Positions 48,000-61,215 of a DNA stretch of 64,000 bases are shown piece after piece (the stretch's first letter is position 1; the number at the start of each line of letters is the position of its first letter). The notes under the pieces are model-generated. The model did not search any database and was not told where the DNA came from. It saw only the letters and a program-made list of their open reading frames with translations. Source of the DNA: Astrothelium macrocarpum (taxonomy: Eukaryota > Ascomycota > Dothideomycetes > Trypetheliales > Trypetheliaceae); assembly GCA_021030915.1 (NCBI GenBank), contig JAGEMR010000038.1, positions 173,266-237,265 on the forward strand, given 5' to 3'. A program made the translations under genes and the position numbers.

Positions 48000-50900
48000 A
48001 TGACGCCAACGATTCGTGTATATGTCTTTGGTGACCAGACGTATGATATAGGGGTTTTGTTATCGCAACTCCTCCACACATACGATGACCCTATTTTGTC
48101 CGACTTTTTGGAAAGAAGTTGTCAGGTTTTGAAGCGTGAGGTGGCGAAATTGGGCTCGGATAAGCAAGGGGAATGCCCACGCTTCTCGAAACTTTCGAGT
48201 CTACTGCCCCTGTGGCAGACAGGCACACTGAATCCCGCATTAAGCCAAGCGCTGTCTTGTCTCTGCCAAATTGGAGCATTCTTGCAGTGAGTAGGCCATG
48301 TCCATGGATCAAGCAAACTTTGAAAAACTAATAAGGGCAGCGAACATGGACCTACCGGTAGAACTTTTCCCACATCACAGAACGCTTGCTTGACTGGCCG
48401 ATGTACTGGCTCATTATCGGCCGCGGCTGTAAGCTGTTCATCCAGTCCATCCGAGTTGTTATCGCTTGGGGTACATGCAGTGGCTATAGCATTTAGGGTA
48501 GGCGCATGTGCCTGGGACGTTGGTAGTCGAATCTACTCTGGTCAAGACTCATCTAACCGATACCGTTCGTGGACTGCAGCAATTTCGGGCATAGGTGAAA
48601 AGGAGCTCAGGCAATCTCTTGAGCACTTTGCTCGTGAACGGGTGAGTACAGTGTTCGACCGAGCCCAAACGGTAGAATATCGGTCTAATTCGACGGAACC
48701 GACTAATCAAGTCATGTGATTAGGCGCTTGCCAAAATCACGACTCCGTACATTAGTGCGCGTATCGCGTCAATTCAAAACAGTGTGTCTGCGTCACCAGA
48801 CGTACTAGACGCTTTGCTCTCTGATCCATTTTTGGCCAGCCGCAATACTACACGTCTGACAATCACAGCGCCTTATCATGCCGGACATCTCTACAGCGAT
48901 GATGACATTGATGCAATACTGTCAGAGTTGGGTGACACTGGAGCTCGATTCAAATCCTCGTCTACCATTCCTATAATCTCCAGTACAGCCGGCAATGTCA
49001 TCCCACCGACCTCATTTCTTCAAACGCTCCGCATTGCTACCAAGGATTGCTTACAAAATGCCATTCGATGGGATCTCACAGCCGGTGGTGTTTCTAGTCA
49101 CATCCAGTTCTTGGGCGCAGACGGTGGCTTCTCCATTCATCCTATTGCCACAACATCTGATGGCCTTGGTGTTTCTATTCAAAAATTGCTGGGACAACCA
49201 TTAAGAGCACCGGTATCGCCTCTGGTGGAAGCTCGAAACCTAGACTCACGCAGTTTGTATGGCTCACCCACAAGTCGATCCAAAATTGCAGTCATTGGTA
49301 TGTCGGGCCGATTTCCGCATGGTTCTAGCATGGATGGTTTGTGGGATATCTTGATCCGTGGAATAGACACACATGAAATTGTGCCCCCTTCTCGATGGAA
49401 TGCTCGGAGTCACGTTGGTGACGTTACAGCGACCACCGCTGCCAAGAACGTCAGCGGGACCGGATTTGGCTGTTGGTTGCATGATGCAGCACAATTTGAC
49501 GCCCGTTTCTTCAACATGTCGCCAAGGGAGGCGCCACAGGTTGATCCTGCGCAGCGTATTGCTTTGCTTACTGCGGCCGAAGCCCTTGAACAAGCTGGCA
49601 TTGTTCCAGGTCGCACACAGTCTACTCAAAAAGACCGCGTCGGCGTCTATTTTGGATCAACAAGCAATGATTGGATGGAGACCAATTCCGCCCAAGACAT
49701 TGATACATATTTTATTCCTGGTGGTAATCGTGCTTTTATACCTGGAAGAATTAATTACCATTTCAAGTTCTCTGGCCCTAGTTATACGATCGATACAGCT
49801 TGTAGCTCGAGTCTTGCTGCTATACATTTAGCTTGCAATGCGCTCTGGAGAGGAGAAGTTGATACTGCTATAGTCGGCGGTACGAATGTATTGACCAATC
49901 CTGATATGACTGCTGGTCTTGATCGTGGCCACTTTCTTTCAAGAACTGGCAATTGCAAAACTTTTGACGATTCAGCAGACGGTTATTGTCGTGGAGAAGC
50001 TGTTGGTACGGCAATATTGAAGAGACTGGATGATGCCATTATCGATCACGATCCTATTCAAGCATGTATTCTGGCTATTGCGACAAATCACTCGGCCGAG
50101 GCTGATTCCATTACCCGCCCTCATGTTGGTGCACAGCAAGCTCTGTTTGAGAGTGTTTTGGCTGAGGCTGGCGTCAATGCAAATAGCATCAGTTATTGTG
50201 AGATGCATGGCACTGGCACTCAGGCTGGAGATGCAGGTGAAACAGCATCAGTACTACAGACACTTGCTCCTAGCAATTCTTCAACGGCAACCAGAAAGCC
50301 GAGCCAACCTCTTTACATTGGTGCAGCCAAGTCGAATGTCGGTCATGGTGAAGCTGCAGCCGGGGTCACGAGCCTCGCAAAGGTCCTGTTAATGCTAAAA
50401 AACTCTACCATTCCACCACATTGCGGCATCAAGACGAAGATCAATCACAAACTACCTGATCTCAACTCTAGAAATACGTTTATTGCTAAACATCCCATGC
50501 CATGGCCGCGGCCTCCAGAGGCTGCCAGGCAGGTTCTGTTGAACAATTTTTCTGCTGCTGGAGGTAATACGGCTCTTGTCTTGGAAGATGCCCCTCAAAT
50601 CCCGATTTCAGATCAACCAGACTTCAGACAACATCATGTTGTTGCGGTTTCTGCCAAGACACCCTTCTCCTTGGAGAACAATCTGAAGAAATTGATTCTG
50701 TGGATTGATGGACAGGATCAGCACACTAATTTAACTCTTTCTCGACTTTCGTACACAAGTACTGCTCGTCGCATGCATCATCCCCACCGGGTCATTGCAA
50801 TTGGGTCTAACCTACGTTCGATAAAAGACTCACTTCAGGAATCACTGGAGCAGAAAGCTGGCAATTCTCGTCCGATAGGTACCCCGGGCTGTATCTTTGC

Positions 50901-53900
50901 CTTTACTGGTCAAGGCGCCAACTTTGCTGGTATGGGCGCTGATTTGTATTCCCGGATCACGGACTTTCGGGCTGACATTCAGCGATATGACCGAATTTGT
51001 TTACGCTCAGGTCTTCCACCGATACGTCAATTATTCGAAAGTCCGCCTGAGGCTTACGATAATGCGACGCCGACAATGCTTCAGCTGGCGTCAGTTTGTT
51101 TTCAAATGGCCCTGTTCCGTATGTGGACTACCTTTGGTGTGAAGCCAAGAGCAGTTGTTGGACACAGTCTTGGAGAGTACGCCGCTTTGTATGCTGCAGG
51201 TGTATTATCCCAGGCCGACGTGATTACCCTGGTTGGACGAAGAGCTTTGTTACTCGAAGCCCACTGCAAGCAGGGCAGCCACGCCATGCTTGCTATTCGC
51301 TCTAGTGCAGTGGGTCTGGAAACTCTGCTTGGTCCTCCTGGACAAACGTATGAAGTTTCTTGCTTCAACGGGCGGGAAAGCACTGTTCTTGGGGGCACAA
51401 GAGATCAGATGAACACTGTTCGGCCGTCACTTACAAAGAGGGGCCTGTCCCACACCTTTCTCGAAGTTCCCTATGCTTATCACACATCGCAAGTTGACCC
51501 CGTCTTAACGTCTCTACAATCCCTCGCGCGAAGCATAACCTTTGCTAAACCAAGCATTCCTGTCATATCTCCAACCTGCGGCAAAGTTCTTCGTGATAGC
51601 GAAGGCTTTGGGTCTGATTTTGTAGTGAAACACTGTAGGTCGAGTGTAAATATGGTAGAGGCTTTGAAGTCTGCCAAGGAAGAGGGTGTCATTGGCGAAA
51701 AGATGATTGGTGTTGAGATTGGTCCCGCGCCAATTGTAGTCAAGATGGTCAAAGAAGTGGCTGGTCTATCTTTTCAGACATTTGCCTCTAGCCAAAAAGG
51801 AGAGGATACCTGGAGGCTTCTTACACACGCTCTGGCCAAATTCTACACGGCTGGGACAGATATCGACTGGACAGCTTACCATAAGGATTTTGAATCGTGT
51901 CAGCAATGCCTGGAGCTCCCAGCATATAGTTGGGATTTGAAGGAATACTGGATTCAATATGTCCATGATTGGTCGCTCCGCAAAGGTGATCCTCCCCTCC
52001 GTGCATTATCCACCAAGCTTGAGAGTACTTGTATCCACAAGGTTGTCCGGGACGATCTTGGTGGTAAATCTGGAGAGCTTATTGTAGAAGCGGATCTTAG
52101 TCGTCCAGATCTTCATCCCATGGTCCAAGGCCACAAGGTCTATGGTGTTCCTCTGTGCACTCCTGTGAGTCTTCCCAAAACTAATTCCACATCTCTTAGA
52201 GGTTGTCTGACTATGGATTCTCTTGTAGTCTGTATACGCGGACATAGCTCTGACAATCGGAGAGCTTGTCAAGGAGATTTTGGAGCCAAATAATTCTTCA
52301 ATTGCCATTGAGGTTGCCGATATGACAATTCAAAGTGCCTTGGTTGCCAACTCAGACGCAAAGTCTCAGATTCTGCGCACAGTAGCTCAGCTAGATCGGG
52401 ATAAAAGGACTGTCTTATGCACATTTTCGAGCGTCGATGTAAGTCCAACAGTTCTTTACGTTTGACGATCACTTGCTAACGCCTTTTTAGGGCAATGGCA
52501 AAGTCACAGAACAACATTCAAATTGTTTGCTACGCTTATATGATGTAGAGGCTGCTCGTCAATCCCTGAAAGCATTGGTTCCTCAAATCAGATCTCGAAT
52601 GGCTTCCATTAAGCACCAAACTGGAAGTTTTGGTAGAACATTCAGGTTCAGTAAGGCGATGATTTACAAAATGGTTGGTCAGCTTGCAGATTTTGATCCC
52701 AATTATCGTGGTCTTGTCGAGATTACTCTAGACAATGACGCCTTGGAGGCGATTGGAAGTGTTAATTTTGCAAATGTCCTCAAAGAGGGAACATTTCACA
52801 CTAACCCAGCTTATATCGACGCCCTTTCCCAGTTAGGAGGATTTGTCATGAATGGCAATGAAGAAGTTGACCTCGACAAAGAATTATTTGTTAACCATGG
52901 CTGGAAGTCGTTGCAACTTTTTGAAGCTGTTGATCCATCAAGGACATATAGTACTCATGTTCAAATGCGAGAAGGGAATGATAAACTTTGGACAGGTGAT
53001 ATTACTATTTTCGATGAGGATAGAGTTGTTGGGAGTTTTGGCGGTGTTGCTGTGAGTATCTGTAACCCTCGTTCAACTATGTTTAGGTTAACATGGTGTG
53101 TAGCTACAAGGAGTTCCCAAAAGACTTATGCAGTATATTGTCAATGCCGCAAACAAGCGTACATCTGCTCCAGGACCGAGTAAGACAAATGTCAAACCAG
53201 TCCCTGCAGAGAATGCCTCGACCTCCGAAGTTCGTCCAGTTGTTAAGATGACTACGACCCAAAAATCTACCGTCGCTCAACAACCAATCGAGTCCACTGC
53301 AGTCGTCACGGCTATGCAGATTATTTCTGAAGAGAGTGGCATCGCTATTGACGAATTGACAGATGATACTCGCTTCGATGATGTTGGTGTTGACTCGTTA
53401 TTATCTTTGATGGTCAGTAGTAGAATTCGGGATGAGCTGGGTGTCGAACTCGAGTCTTCCATCTTCCTACAAGTGACCACGATTGGTAGCTTCAAGACGT
53501 GTCTGAAAGGCCTAAGCGGTCAGGCAGAAGAGTCTACAACAGTCATTGAAACTATCACGGAAGAAGTTGTGCCTGTTAGTACTGATACGTTACAAGTTGA
53601 TACCCAAGCCAGTGAGACAACTTGGAAGAGGGCGCTTGACATTATCGCTGAAGAGAGTCGGATAAATATCACGGATCTTACCAGCAACACCAACTTTTCC
53701 GATATTGGTGTGGACTCACTTTTGTCACTTGTCATTTGCAGCCGTATGCGTGACGAGCTTGACCTTGATATTTCTGACAAATCTCTGTTTCTAGAGTTTA
53801 CTACGGTCGAGAGCTTAAGGAACCATATTGTCGGCAGTCCCCAATTAGTTGAGGTTGGAGGAAAGTCCTCCGAGTCAGGTTCTCCAACTCCGTCAACCGG

Positions 53901-54914
53901 CTCATCTCATTCAAGCATCAAAGATTTCGCGGGTACTCCAGATACTGAAGTCCTAGAGCTATCAGTTGAAAGCCCATCACGTAGTAAAGCTCAGACACTA
54001 CCCCCTGTCAAACCGGCTTGGTCAATTACTCTGCAGGGAAGCTCGAAACGAGCAACACAGAGGCTTTTCTTGTTTCCTGATGGTTGCGGTGCTGCTACAT
54101 CTTATATCAGTATCCCAAAGTTATCCCCGTCAACCGCCGTCATCGGTTTCAACTCGCCATTTATGAGGTGAGCTAAGATGTTCAACCCACATTGAAAGCA
54201 AAGACTAAAATGTTTTACCTCAGAAATCCCCATGAGATGGCTACCAGGCAGCTCTCTGATGTTCTCGCATCATACATTGAAACTCTTCGTAAGCATCAAG
54301 CACACGGACCTTATCATCTTGCAGGCTGGTCGGCCGGTGGTATTTTGGCGTATGCTATAGCACAAGAGCTTATGGCCGCTGGTGAAGAAATTGCGACTCT
54401 GACTTTGATTGATTCACCTGCTCCCAATGATGGACTTGATAGGCTGCCAAGACGGTTCTTTGATCATTGTTCGAAGGTCGGTATCTTTGGTTCGGAGATG
54501 AGTGCAAATTCGAGTCAAAATGGCTCGTCTCCGGGGCCAACTAAAATGCCCGAGTGGCTCATGCCTCATTTTGAAGCAACTATTGAGCTGTTGCACGATT
54601 ATCACGCAACGCCTATGCCATCTCAAGGTCGTAGCCCTGGTAAAGTGACTATCATTTGGGCAGGTGCATGCGCTTTTGACGGAGACAAATATGCACCTTT
54701 ACCGGCACCATCTACCGAGGATGAGGATACCGAAGGAATGAAATTTCTCACAGAAAAGAGAACAGATCTAGGACCAGGAAAGTGGTCCCAATTATTCCCC
54801 GACCGTCAAATTACTCTGGATGTTATTGAGGGTGAACACCACTTTAGCATGATGAGAGATCAGGGAGGCGAGATGTTAGGTGCATTGATTCGAAAGGCTA
54901 TTGGAGTTGTGTAG
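48000..54914 (+). CDS. Non-reducing polyketide synthase (SAT-KS-MAT-PT-ACP-ACP-TE), CTB1-like
   Basis: Iterative type I PKS building an aromatic polyketide in the cytosol. Seven exons (48000..48286, 48341..48641, 48724..52164, 52229..52438, 52491..53051, 53104..54167, 54224..54914) give 2184 residues, close to CTB1-type length. Domains: SAT with GRCTG nucleophile (Cys about 117); KS from about 383 with DTACSSS (Cys about 556); MAT with GHSLGEY (Ser about 1011). The product-template domain starts near 1320 with the GHKVYG His (about 1333). Two ACPs follow with GVDSLL (Ser about 1698 and 1805), then a thioesterase with GWSAGG (Ser about 1991) and EGEHHF near the end. The tandem ACPs and TE match CTB1 and other naphthopyrone or perylenequinone synthases. 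Product chain length cannot be fixed from sequence by eye. The start at 48000 was chosen over upstream in-frame codons because SAT homology begins at once (RVYVFGDQT). Confidence 0.95.
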
Positions 54915-57183
54915 ATTAGTCTAAGCGTTTCCCATTCTTTTGTAGCCCAATTCAAAAATATTTTTCCTCTCTGGAATATCTCGCTGCGGTTGCTGTTTAC
55001 TACAGTAAAAGGTGTCGTGAATTGTACAGCGTGAAAATACGTTCAACAGTGCATATGCCAAGAAAATCCAACAAGTTCGCAGCGCAGATGATGACAATGT
55101 ATGTAATTAACAAGATCATTGGCTTTTTGTCAGTGCTCAAGTCGTAATAAAGGTTTATTGGATTTGTTGGTAGCGTATTGTGGTATGCGAGCATTCCTGG
55201 CCACACCTAATGCAAACCAACATGCAAACCTCACCTATTTCAAGTAGCTCAATCGCATGCGCTGCGCTATCTTGATTGTATTTATGTTTACGAGCACAAT
55301 ATTTCGATTGTTCGTCATTAGTTTGAGATGGGGAATCAAACACGTGTGCCGGTAAACTTTTGAAGGCCTTTCTTGCTGGAATTTATTCTTCATTTTTATT
55401 AGACGCACAAGTCTATATGTGTGGGACTTTTTGGGGTTTATTGTCGTATCACCTGGACGGCACCGTGAACGGACGCCAAAATTGTCGTTAGCTCGGTTAC
55501 CTCTGAGCGTTGATGCGTGAAGCTTTAGAACTGGACCATGCAAGTTGCGTTTGTGACTTGGTCTGAGGTAGAGAAGGGGCTTTGGATGGTCAAGGTGGGT
55601 TGGGATCTGTAAAGGTTCAGACTGAGAGGACTTGTCAACCTGTAATGATTGTTTAGCATTGCTGACCCAGTGATTAGAAGATAGGTCTTCTCCTACACCG
55701 ATTTGTTATATTCTGACGGCTAAGAGCCATGATCATCGAGAATTGACGGTATGGATCCTAGGTTCTGCAGCAAGTAAATGTGCTTTGACTGCCAAGCACA
55801 GAATGAGACGGTTTGGAAGATTTGAACCGACAGTTTCACAATAACCGTGTCCCACAAGTCGTGTCCGAAGAATCTCCTATGATATTCAAACATTCCATTG
55901 ACAAGGCTCCATCTCAGTCGTGCCAATGTCGTATTTTGATGTTGCTCCTTATCACTCTCGCCGGGAAGTTCCTGTTTAAGATATGATGTCATCTGGAAAT
56001 TAGTTTCCGCCACCAGAGTGACCTACCACATGGACGGCAAAAAGCAAAGCTAGAATTTCTTGAAGAAGGCGATTACTATGGGTTTGCGCATCGAGGATCG
56101 TGAACCAGTTATTGAGACTGCAAAGTTTTACGCCACGACATGTATCGGTGTGTGTCCCCGACATGCAAAGGATGCAGGATAGAGTGATACGGGATGACAA
56201 TTCGGAACTTGGCAGATTCCCTAGATGAACGGAAGTGACTAAAGTTCAGGATCAAGTCTTTGGAGCTCGCTCTCTTCTAAATCTAACCACTAGGAGGGTC
56301 ATAAAGAGGTCGTAAACTTTGTTCCTCAAGAACTGGATCCAGACTCATTTAGAGTATTTGATCCGTTGATTCTTTAACGGACACCTGACATTTGCTGACG
56401 CGCAGTGTGTGATTCCCAAGGTCATTTACTCCGTAGTTAAGGTCTGATAACGCAGCCATACGTCGCCCCGAATATTCAAAAAGCGACGATTTCAGTCAGT
56501 TGTGTGTGTCAAGGAGTCTTTTCCGTTCGGAATGTCAATCAATTTCGCCATGATATACAATGGCATTGACCTGCATTCCATACGCTTATCTTCGCACTAA
56601 CATCTCATTCTCATCATTCGCGTTATCTGAAGCTAACCCGACGCTGTCCACGATAAGCTCCCCTGTAATTGACGAATCTCCTTTTCTCTACATATTCTGT
56701 GTTGTTCCGCCACAACTTGCTAGCTTTATCAAGACTTGGGTCCACACTTGGACGCCTATCTGCCATGCTAAGATCCTTTGAAGCCTCAGCTCCATTCATA
56801 TTACCTCGAGGCAATGTAATCTGACCCAGCAAGATAAGGGAGCGAGTAATGCAACCAATCACCTTCTTCTGCTGCAAGTGGGATGTCTTCAACGCCATCA
56901 TCATTTGTCTCGTAAGCGAATATCGTCAAGATAATGGACATATGATCTGCCCTTCCACTGAGATGGAGAGGCTCATCGCTTAATCCGCGGAATTTTCTTT
57001 TGCTCAAAATACCAATGGAACAAATGACTTTGGGGTCCTCCTTTTTAGTATCCCGTCATGGTCGACGCCTTCCCATCCAGGGCGCCGTGACGATGGCTAG
57101 TATTAAAGAACATTGACCCTTTACATTGATCCATGTCCTGTATTGCAGTCTATATGCTACATTTTACAGACTAAGCCTTGATC
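54915..57183. other. 2.3-kb gene-poor region at the right cluster border
   Basis: No gene could be supported. Minus-strand ORFs at 55720-56013 (97 codons) and 56000-56200 (66 codons) overlap and might be parts of one small unknown gene, but the only intron that would join them is about 34 nt, too short. ORFs at 56560-57007 also lack motifs. The last few hundred bases should be the promoter of the ammonium transporter. No TCG-N5-CGA site was seen next to it. Confidence 0.4.
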
Positions 57184-58962
57184 ATGTCTACCACAGCTCC
57201 AGAATGGCTTGATACTGGTGACAATGCTTGGCAGCTTACTGCCGCGAGTTTGGTCGCGCTCCAGAGCGTGCCAGGTCTAGTTGTTCTCTACGCTGGCTGG
57301 GTCAAGCATAAATGGGCAATCAATTCTGCGTTCATGGCGTTTTACGCGTTTGGAGCTGTTTTGATATGCTGGGTGGTATGGGCATACAAAGAAGCTTTCG
57401 GGGAGCAGATGCTACCATTTGTTGGTGAGTTTCATCTTATTTAATAGCAGCGTCGGCTTAAAGCACAAAATCAAGGTATTCCTGGCCCTGCTGTTCAAAT
57501 GAACTACGAGTTAAAGCAGTCTGTCCTTCCCACCGCGGGCCTTGCTCAAAACTTCCCCCAATCGACGATGGTGTACTTTCAGTTCGTATTCGCCGCAATT
57601 ACCCTCATATTGATTGCTGGATCGTATCTTTGTCGAATGAATTTCTTTGCTTGGATGCTATTCGTTCCACTCTGGCTCACCTTTTCATACACCATAGGGG
57701 CGTTCAGCATCTGGGGTGGTGGAGTAAGTCTATGTACCTCAAATCAATGAAAAGGTGATTCGCAATTCTGATACTCTCTTTCTAGTTTCTTTATAAGCTT
57801 GGCGTCATTGACTATTCCGGCGGGTATGTACTCTATATATATGTTGGTTAGCTGTGTGGTTCTTGGCTGACGCTTGTTAGCTATGTCATCCACCTTTCGT
57901 CTGGAACAGCTGGATTCGTTGGTGCATGGTGGATTGGACCTCGAATTGAGGAGGACTTGGATGACAATACTCCAAATAACATTATTATGATGCTTGTAGG
58001 AGCTGGGATTCTCTGGATAGGATGGAACGGCTTTAATGGAGGTGACCCATACGCCGCAAGTCCAGATGCTGGCGCTGCCGTGCTGAATACTAATACTTGC
58101 ACTGCAATGAGCTCATTGGTCTGGACATTGATGGACATTTGGTACTTTCGTCGACCGTCGGTCATTGGTGCTATTCAAGGGATGATTACAGGTCTTGTTG
58201 CCATCACACCTGCTGCCGGTGTTGTTGCCGGCTGGGGTGCTGTTGCTCTTGGCTTGGGATCGGGAGTGATTCCGTGGGTTAGTCAATCGCCAAAGATATC
58301 TCCAAATATCACTACTAAGCTGTTTAACAGGTCACCATGAACCTTGGTAAGAGGCATTTGTCTATATTCCAGCATGTCGACGATACTCTTGATGTTTTCC
58401 ATACCCATTTTGTGGGCTCTCTAGTTGGTGGCATTGGTACGGGGCTTTTTGCTACAGTTGAAGGCTGTGCCGCTTTTGGACTCACAAATCCTGGCGGAGC
58501 CATTGTAAGTCTTGCAAGATAGCGTAGGATGAACTCGTCGATACTTAATTTTCTATCTAGGATGGAAATGGCCGACAAGTCTGGGTTCAAATAGTCTCCG
58601 CTTTGTTCATCATCGGCTGGAATATTGTTTGGACATCCCTCATCATGATGTTTATCAAGTATGTTTTGCGAGTTCCACTCAGGATGTCCGAAGCGGCATG
58701 TAAGGTGGGGGACTATGCTGTTCATCGGGAGGAATCATATACATTTGCGTACTACAATCGGTCCCTACTACGAGAAGAAAGTCAGAGTGGATCGATAACC
58801 AATGATCTAGAAGGAGGTGTTCGTGGGATTATCATGGGAAGAGCAATCCCGGAAGCGCCAGATCATGTGGGGGTACCCCGAGCATCCGACGACATTGGTA
58901 TTACACCCGATAAAAAAGATTCTAGTTCGAACGGCAAAGATGCGTCCGAGAAGCGGGATTGA
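57184..58962 (+). CDS. Ammonium transporter (Mep2-like, Amt/Mep/Rh family)
   Basis: Plasma-membrane ammonium permease with 11 predicted spans. Exons 57184..57424, 57476..57723, 57786..57823, 57881..58277, 58331..58504 and 58561..58962 give 499 residues, the usual Mep2 length. Landmarks: external N-terminus with NAWQLTAASLVALQSVPGL, IGAFSIWGGGFLYKLGVIDYSGGYVIHLSSGTAGF (Amt signature split over exons 2-4), and GWNGFNGGDPYAA. DDTLDVFHTHFVGSLVGG carries one of the twin pore histidines and VIHLSSG the other. The cytosolic tail is hydrophilic, rich in Ser/Asp/Lys. The start is the ATG at 57184. Such genes are normally induced under nitrogen limitation. It marks ordinary primary-metabolism DNA right of the cluster. 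Confidence 0.93.
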
Positions 58963-59207
58963 ACAAGTATTAGCTCAGAAAATGTAGCCAAGGGAAACTT
59001 TGACGGTAGCCTGAATCTGATCAAATATGCCAATTTTGTCAAAAATGGTGCGAACTAAGCGTATTACAGAGAAAGTACGTTCTTGTATGAACCTAGATGC
59101 TAAGGCGCGTATTTGCCAATCCTTTTTCATCTCCGATTGTTAAAATGGCAATAATATGTGATGGGAGCTACAAACTGGCTTGTGTGGATTGAACTAGACA
59201 AGCCCAT

Positions 59208-61075
59208 TTAGACAGGAGCCGAGCAACTAAAGGACGAAGCTGCAGACGTTTTGTATGCTGCTGCAATCGAAAGACCAGATCCGTAGATGCCCAGCCCAGC
59301 TGTAGCCAAGGATGTAAGCGAAAGTATAAAGTTGGCCCACTTAAAGATTTGCAGAAATGACGATTTGGGTGTTCCACCGAACAGGCCCCGCTTCCATCGG
59401 CTCCAAGCTGTCCACTCGTCTTTTCTTTTGGCAGCACATGGCCGATACAAATCATCAGTTGACGCTGCATCGAGTTGTACCAGATATAAAAAAGTGAAGC
59501 CCGTTGGAAAAGCATATGTGAACTGCATGTTGGTCACTGCACCAACCATACCACTCAACGTCTGAACCTGAGGTATGGCAGCACCAATGACAAAACCTAC
59601 CCACCAAAACACAGCAACTGTTATTGACCAGCAGATGCGGCCTCGGACCGTAAGAAGTGGAGGACCCTTTAGGTATTGCTCAATGACATTGACGTAGAAA
59701 ATTTTAAGACCAATATTTCCGTAAAGGCCGCCGGCAATGATGGTAGAGATTAAGCTCAGTACATTTCCAACGGTCTGCCATGAATAGTGACTGACGCCTT
59801 GATAGGCGACAGCAAGGGTGAATTGTCCTTGGAAAGAATACACATAGAGGCCGTAAAAGAGGTAAATTGTGAAGATGAATGCCTGGGCGATAGAAAAGGC
59901 CTTTAGAAAATCCATAGGACGCCGCATTTCAGCAATGATCTGCGGAAAGATAGTTGCTCCTCCATACGCGTAGACAATGTTCATGACACCGTTGATTCTT
60001 TCGTAGAAGGGATATGTTGCAAAGGCCTGTTTAAGCACCGGTCCCATAGCTACGCCATAGGATGCTTTTGCTGAAGCATAATTTGGAGGTGAGTGGGCGA
60101 TGAAACCAACTGACAGAAGGATAACGAGAATATTCAACCAAATTGCCGAGCTAGCAAGCCAGCTGTATCTCTTTAACGTCCGTATTTGATTGAGAATGCA
60201 GCCCACGAGGATCCAGACGACTATAGCAACAACAAAGCAAATGCGGCCTTTTGATAATTGATACAACGATTGTGCGGAGCTCAACGATGTTGTAGCTACA
60301 TTGACGATCCTACCCGAATGGATGAGTAACATGAACAGACGATTTTTGGGAAAAGGGCGTACATGTGTATAAACACTAGCCATGTGACGAATAGCCTCAT
60401 GGGTTTACCAGCAACACGTTCAGCAATGTCGCTATAGCTCTTGACGGGGAAACGACTGCTATCCAGCTTTACATAAAGCCACCAGAGGAGGGCACCACAA
60501 TAGAATGCAACAGCCCCCATGAACACAAATAAAAGTGTTCCCGGGACATAGCCATTCTGCCGAAAGGCATAAGGAGCGTTAAAAGGACCCAGAATGTCTG
60601 TAGTGCAAAGCCATAATGCTCCGTACCAGCTTGACTGTCGGAGTGCCCTCCAGGCATTGACTCTATCTATTTCGTCTTGAGAGAGACCTTCTGTTTGTTC
60701 ACTGGTGATAGATTCTTGAGAATGATTGCAAGGCAAAAGGCCGGTAAAGACTTGTTGGAGTTTTTGCGCTCGCGAAATTCTTCTGTCTCAAGGTCAACGA
60801 GAACTGACGTATACCAGGACGGTATCTATTTCGAATTTGAAGCGCAGACGAAGTCTCAATTGAAGAGACATGCTTGATGTTCCATGACACAAAGGCGGAT
60901 AACAACAAAAGGGTTTTACGCACATTTTTCTATCAAGAGCATCATCCTCAACCCTTTGCGACTCTGCATAATACACATAGTCTTCAAAATCCGGTCGCTT
61001 GATAGCGCTTGAGCGAGATTCTCCTGTACCGGAAAAGCCTGATTCAATTCTGGTGGTTCGCTCTTGTAAAGCCAA
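59208..61075 (-). CDS. Amino-acid transporter, AAAP family
   Basis: Proton-coupled amino-acid permease of the amino acid/auxin permease family. Exons in coding order 60924..61075, 60363..60782, 59208..60309, giving 557 residues. The N-terminal cytoplasmic part (about 100 residues) is charged. Spans start at SSWYGALWLCTTDILGPFNAPYAF, followed by DIAERVAGKPMRLFVTWLVFIHM and a mid-protein block NIVYAYGGATIFPQIIAEMRRPMDFLKA. The last of these is the family signature of fungal neutral amino-acid members. The first intron (acceptor CAG at 60783-60785) was chosen because the second exon has an in-frame stop just upstream of it. Its start codon lies only about 70 bp from the end of a transposon, so its promoter is probably disrupted or replaced. 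Confidence 0.88.
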
Positions 61076-61144
61076 GGAGGCTGGCGCTAACTACGGCACT
61101 TTAGCGATGTTTCATAATTCCGATGATGTAAGATTTAATCCGTA

Positions 61145-61195
61145 GGAGTGCTCCGCACGAGGTGCACGGTCGCACGAGGTGCACACTCAATGTTT
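61145..61195 (+). repeat. Left terminal inverted repeat of the pogo/Fot1-type element
   Basis: Contains two copies of the subrepeat GCACGAGGTGCAC, 13 bp apart start to start plus a short spacer. It matches the right end in reverse complement. Confidence 0.85.
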
Positions 61196-61215
61196 CCCAC
61201 ACCACCAAATTTCAA

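Noticed and set aside
22576..54914. Aurofusarin or bis-naphthopyrone cluster as the identity
   Set aside because: It shares the laccase, fasciclin, FAD oxidase and OMT, but the OMT-monooxygenase fusion and the extra stand-alone monooxygenase fit perylenequinone clusters better. Kept only as an alternative.
55720..56200. Small two-exon gene on the minus strand
   Set aside because: The only joining intron would be about 34 nt and neither part has a known motif.
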